Assembly (NCBI GenBank): GCA_900757595.1
Contig: CAAEOL010000054.1
Span: forward strand, 1-31,264
Direction of reading: 5' to 3'
Origin: an uncultured Collinsella sp.
Lineage (GTDB): Bacteria; Actinomycetota; Coriobacteriia; Coriobacteriales; Coriobacteriaceae
DNA: 31,264 nucleotides
The translations under genes were made by a program, and so were the position numbers. Below the pieces are notes generated by a model. The model was not told where the DNA came from and did no database searches. It was given only the letters and a program-made list of their open reading frames with translations. The first letter of the stretch is position 1, and each line of letters begins with the position of its first letter. Positions 31,135-31,264 of this stretch are shown piece by piece.

Positions 31135-31186
31135 TACACCTCTGGCAAGGTGTAACACACTAGACTTTGTTCCAAAGTCTGTGTGC
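31135..31186 (-). other. Candidate MOBV-type origin of transfer (oriT)
   Basis: The minus strand carries TAGTGTG/TTA (31162-31153, cut expected between 31156 and 31155), identical to the nick core I recall for pMV158-type MOBV relaxases. Just 5' of it is the hairpin AGACTTTG-GAA-CAAAGTCT (31080-offset: arms 31162-31169 and 31173-31180), flanked by GCACAC and GTGTG, which reproduces the pMV158 architecture of arm, GAA loop, arm and nick. On the 3' side a second inverted repeat (TTACACC region, 31135-31141 with 31148-31154) follows. No relaxase gene is in the window. The match is by memory and eye. Confidence 0.55.
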
Positions 31187-31239
31187 CAAGGGGCATAGCC
31201 CCTTTGGAATCCCTGCGGAGCGTGTACGCACGTACGCAG
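31186..31239. repeat. Additional inverted repeats beside the candidate oriT
   Basis: CCAAGGGGC (31186-31194) pairs with GCCCCTTTGG (31198-31207) with one bulge. CTGCG (31213-31217) pairs with CGCAG (31235-31239), with CGTG/CACG inside. The nonamer GCACGTACG (31228-31236) is the inverse of CGTACGTGC at 31112-31120, so an inverted pair brackets the oriT-like core. The 25 bases to the window end are A-rich with no recognizable gene. Confidence 0.5.
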
Positions 31240-31264
31240 AAAAATGGAAAAATTTCACTATATC

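Noticed and set aside
31024..31155. A 43-codon plus-strand ORF ending just before the oriT-like motif
   Set aside because: Its start lies inside a terminator stem, it has no ribosome site, and its product resembles nothing I recognize.

Overview
The window reads as a GC-rich chromosomal segment of a Gram-positive actinobacterium, most likely a gut Coriobacteriia (Collinsella-like). This is inferred from the gene order and protein character; no 16S or other marker lies in the window. The order alaS-ruvX-mltG ... aroK-aroB ... pepQ-efp ... nusB is the actinobacterial arrangement I recall from Mycobacterium. YqeG, Asp23 and the efp-asp23-nusB-xseB-tlyA-nadK-recN block recall Bacillota. Almost all of the DNA is housekeeping coding sequence on the minus strand, in tight operons with ATGA-type or few-base overlaps. 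No tRNA, rRNA, CRISPR array or insertion sequence was seen.

Layout, left to right. (1) 1-3480: the possible end of a plus-strand gene, a two-way terminator, a one-gene fructose-type PTS permease (IIB-IIC-IIA) and a divergent RpiR-type regulator, with palindromes between them. (2) 3492-8589: minus-strand operon efp-asp23-nusB-xseB-tlyA-nadK-recN (translation elongation, rRNA and transcription factors, NADP synthesis, DNA repair). (3) 8750-9880: a separate M24 peptidase. (4) 10013-16642: minus-strand operon alaS-ruvX-mltG-yqeG-aroK-aroB, in which the AroB homologue has lost its metal ligands. (5) 16795-19957: operon of a DUF948-like membrane protein, a degenerate RsbW-like protein, a SigB/SigF-class sigma factor and an AI-2E-family exporter, probably a stress-response unit. 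(6) 20058-23169: rarA, an HD-domain dGTPase-like gene and a small prepilin peptidase. (7) 23249-26239: a membrane glycosyltransferase, an RluD-type pseudouridine synthase and LspA. (8) 26459-29622: ileS behind a complete isoleucine T-box leader. (9) 29747-30829: a plus-strand glycerol dehydrogenase-like gene.

The last ~400 bases (30839-31264) are non-coding and full of structure: three plus-strand terminator-like hairpins, then a minus-strand motif matching the MOBV (pMV158-type) transfer-origin nick site TAGTGTG/TTA next to its hairpin, with further hairpins. This looks like the edge of a mobilizable element whose genes would lie beyond the right end of the window.

Points most worth following are the candidate oriT, the AroB pseudoenzyme kept in frame beside an intact shikimate kinase, the ileS T-box, the RsbW-like protein without ATP-binding motifs, and two copies of one terminator-hairpin family with a conserved inner sequence.
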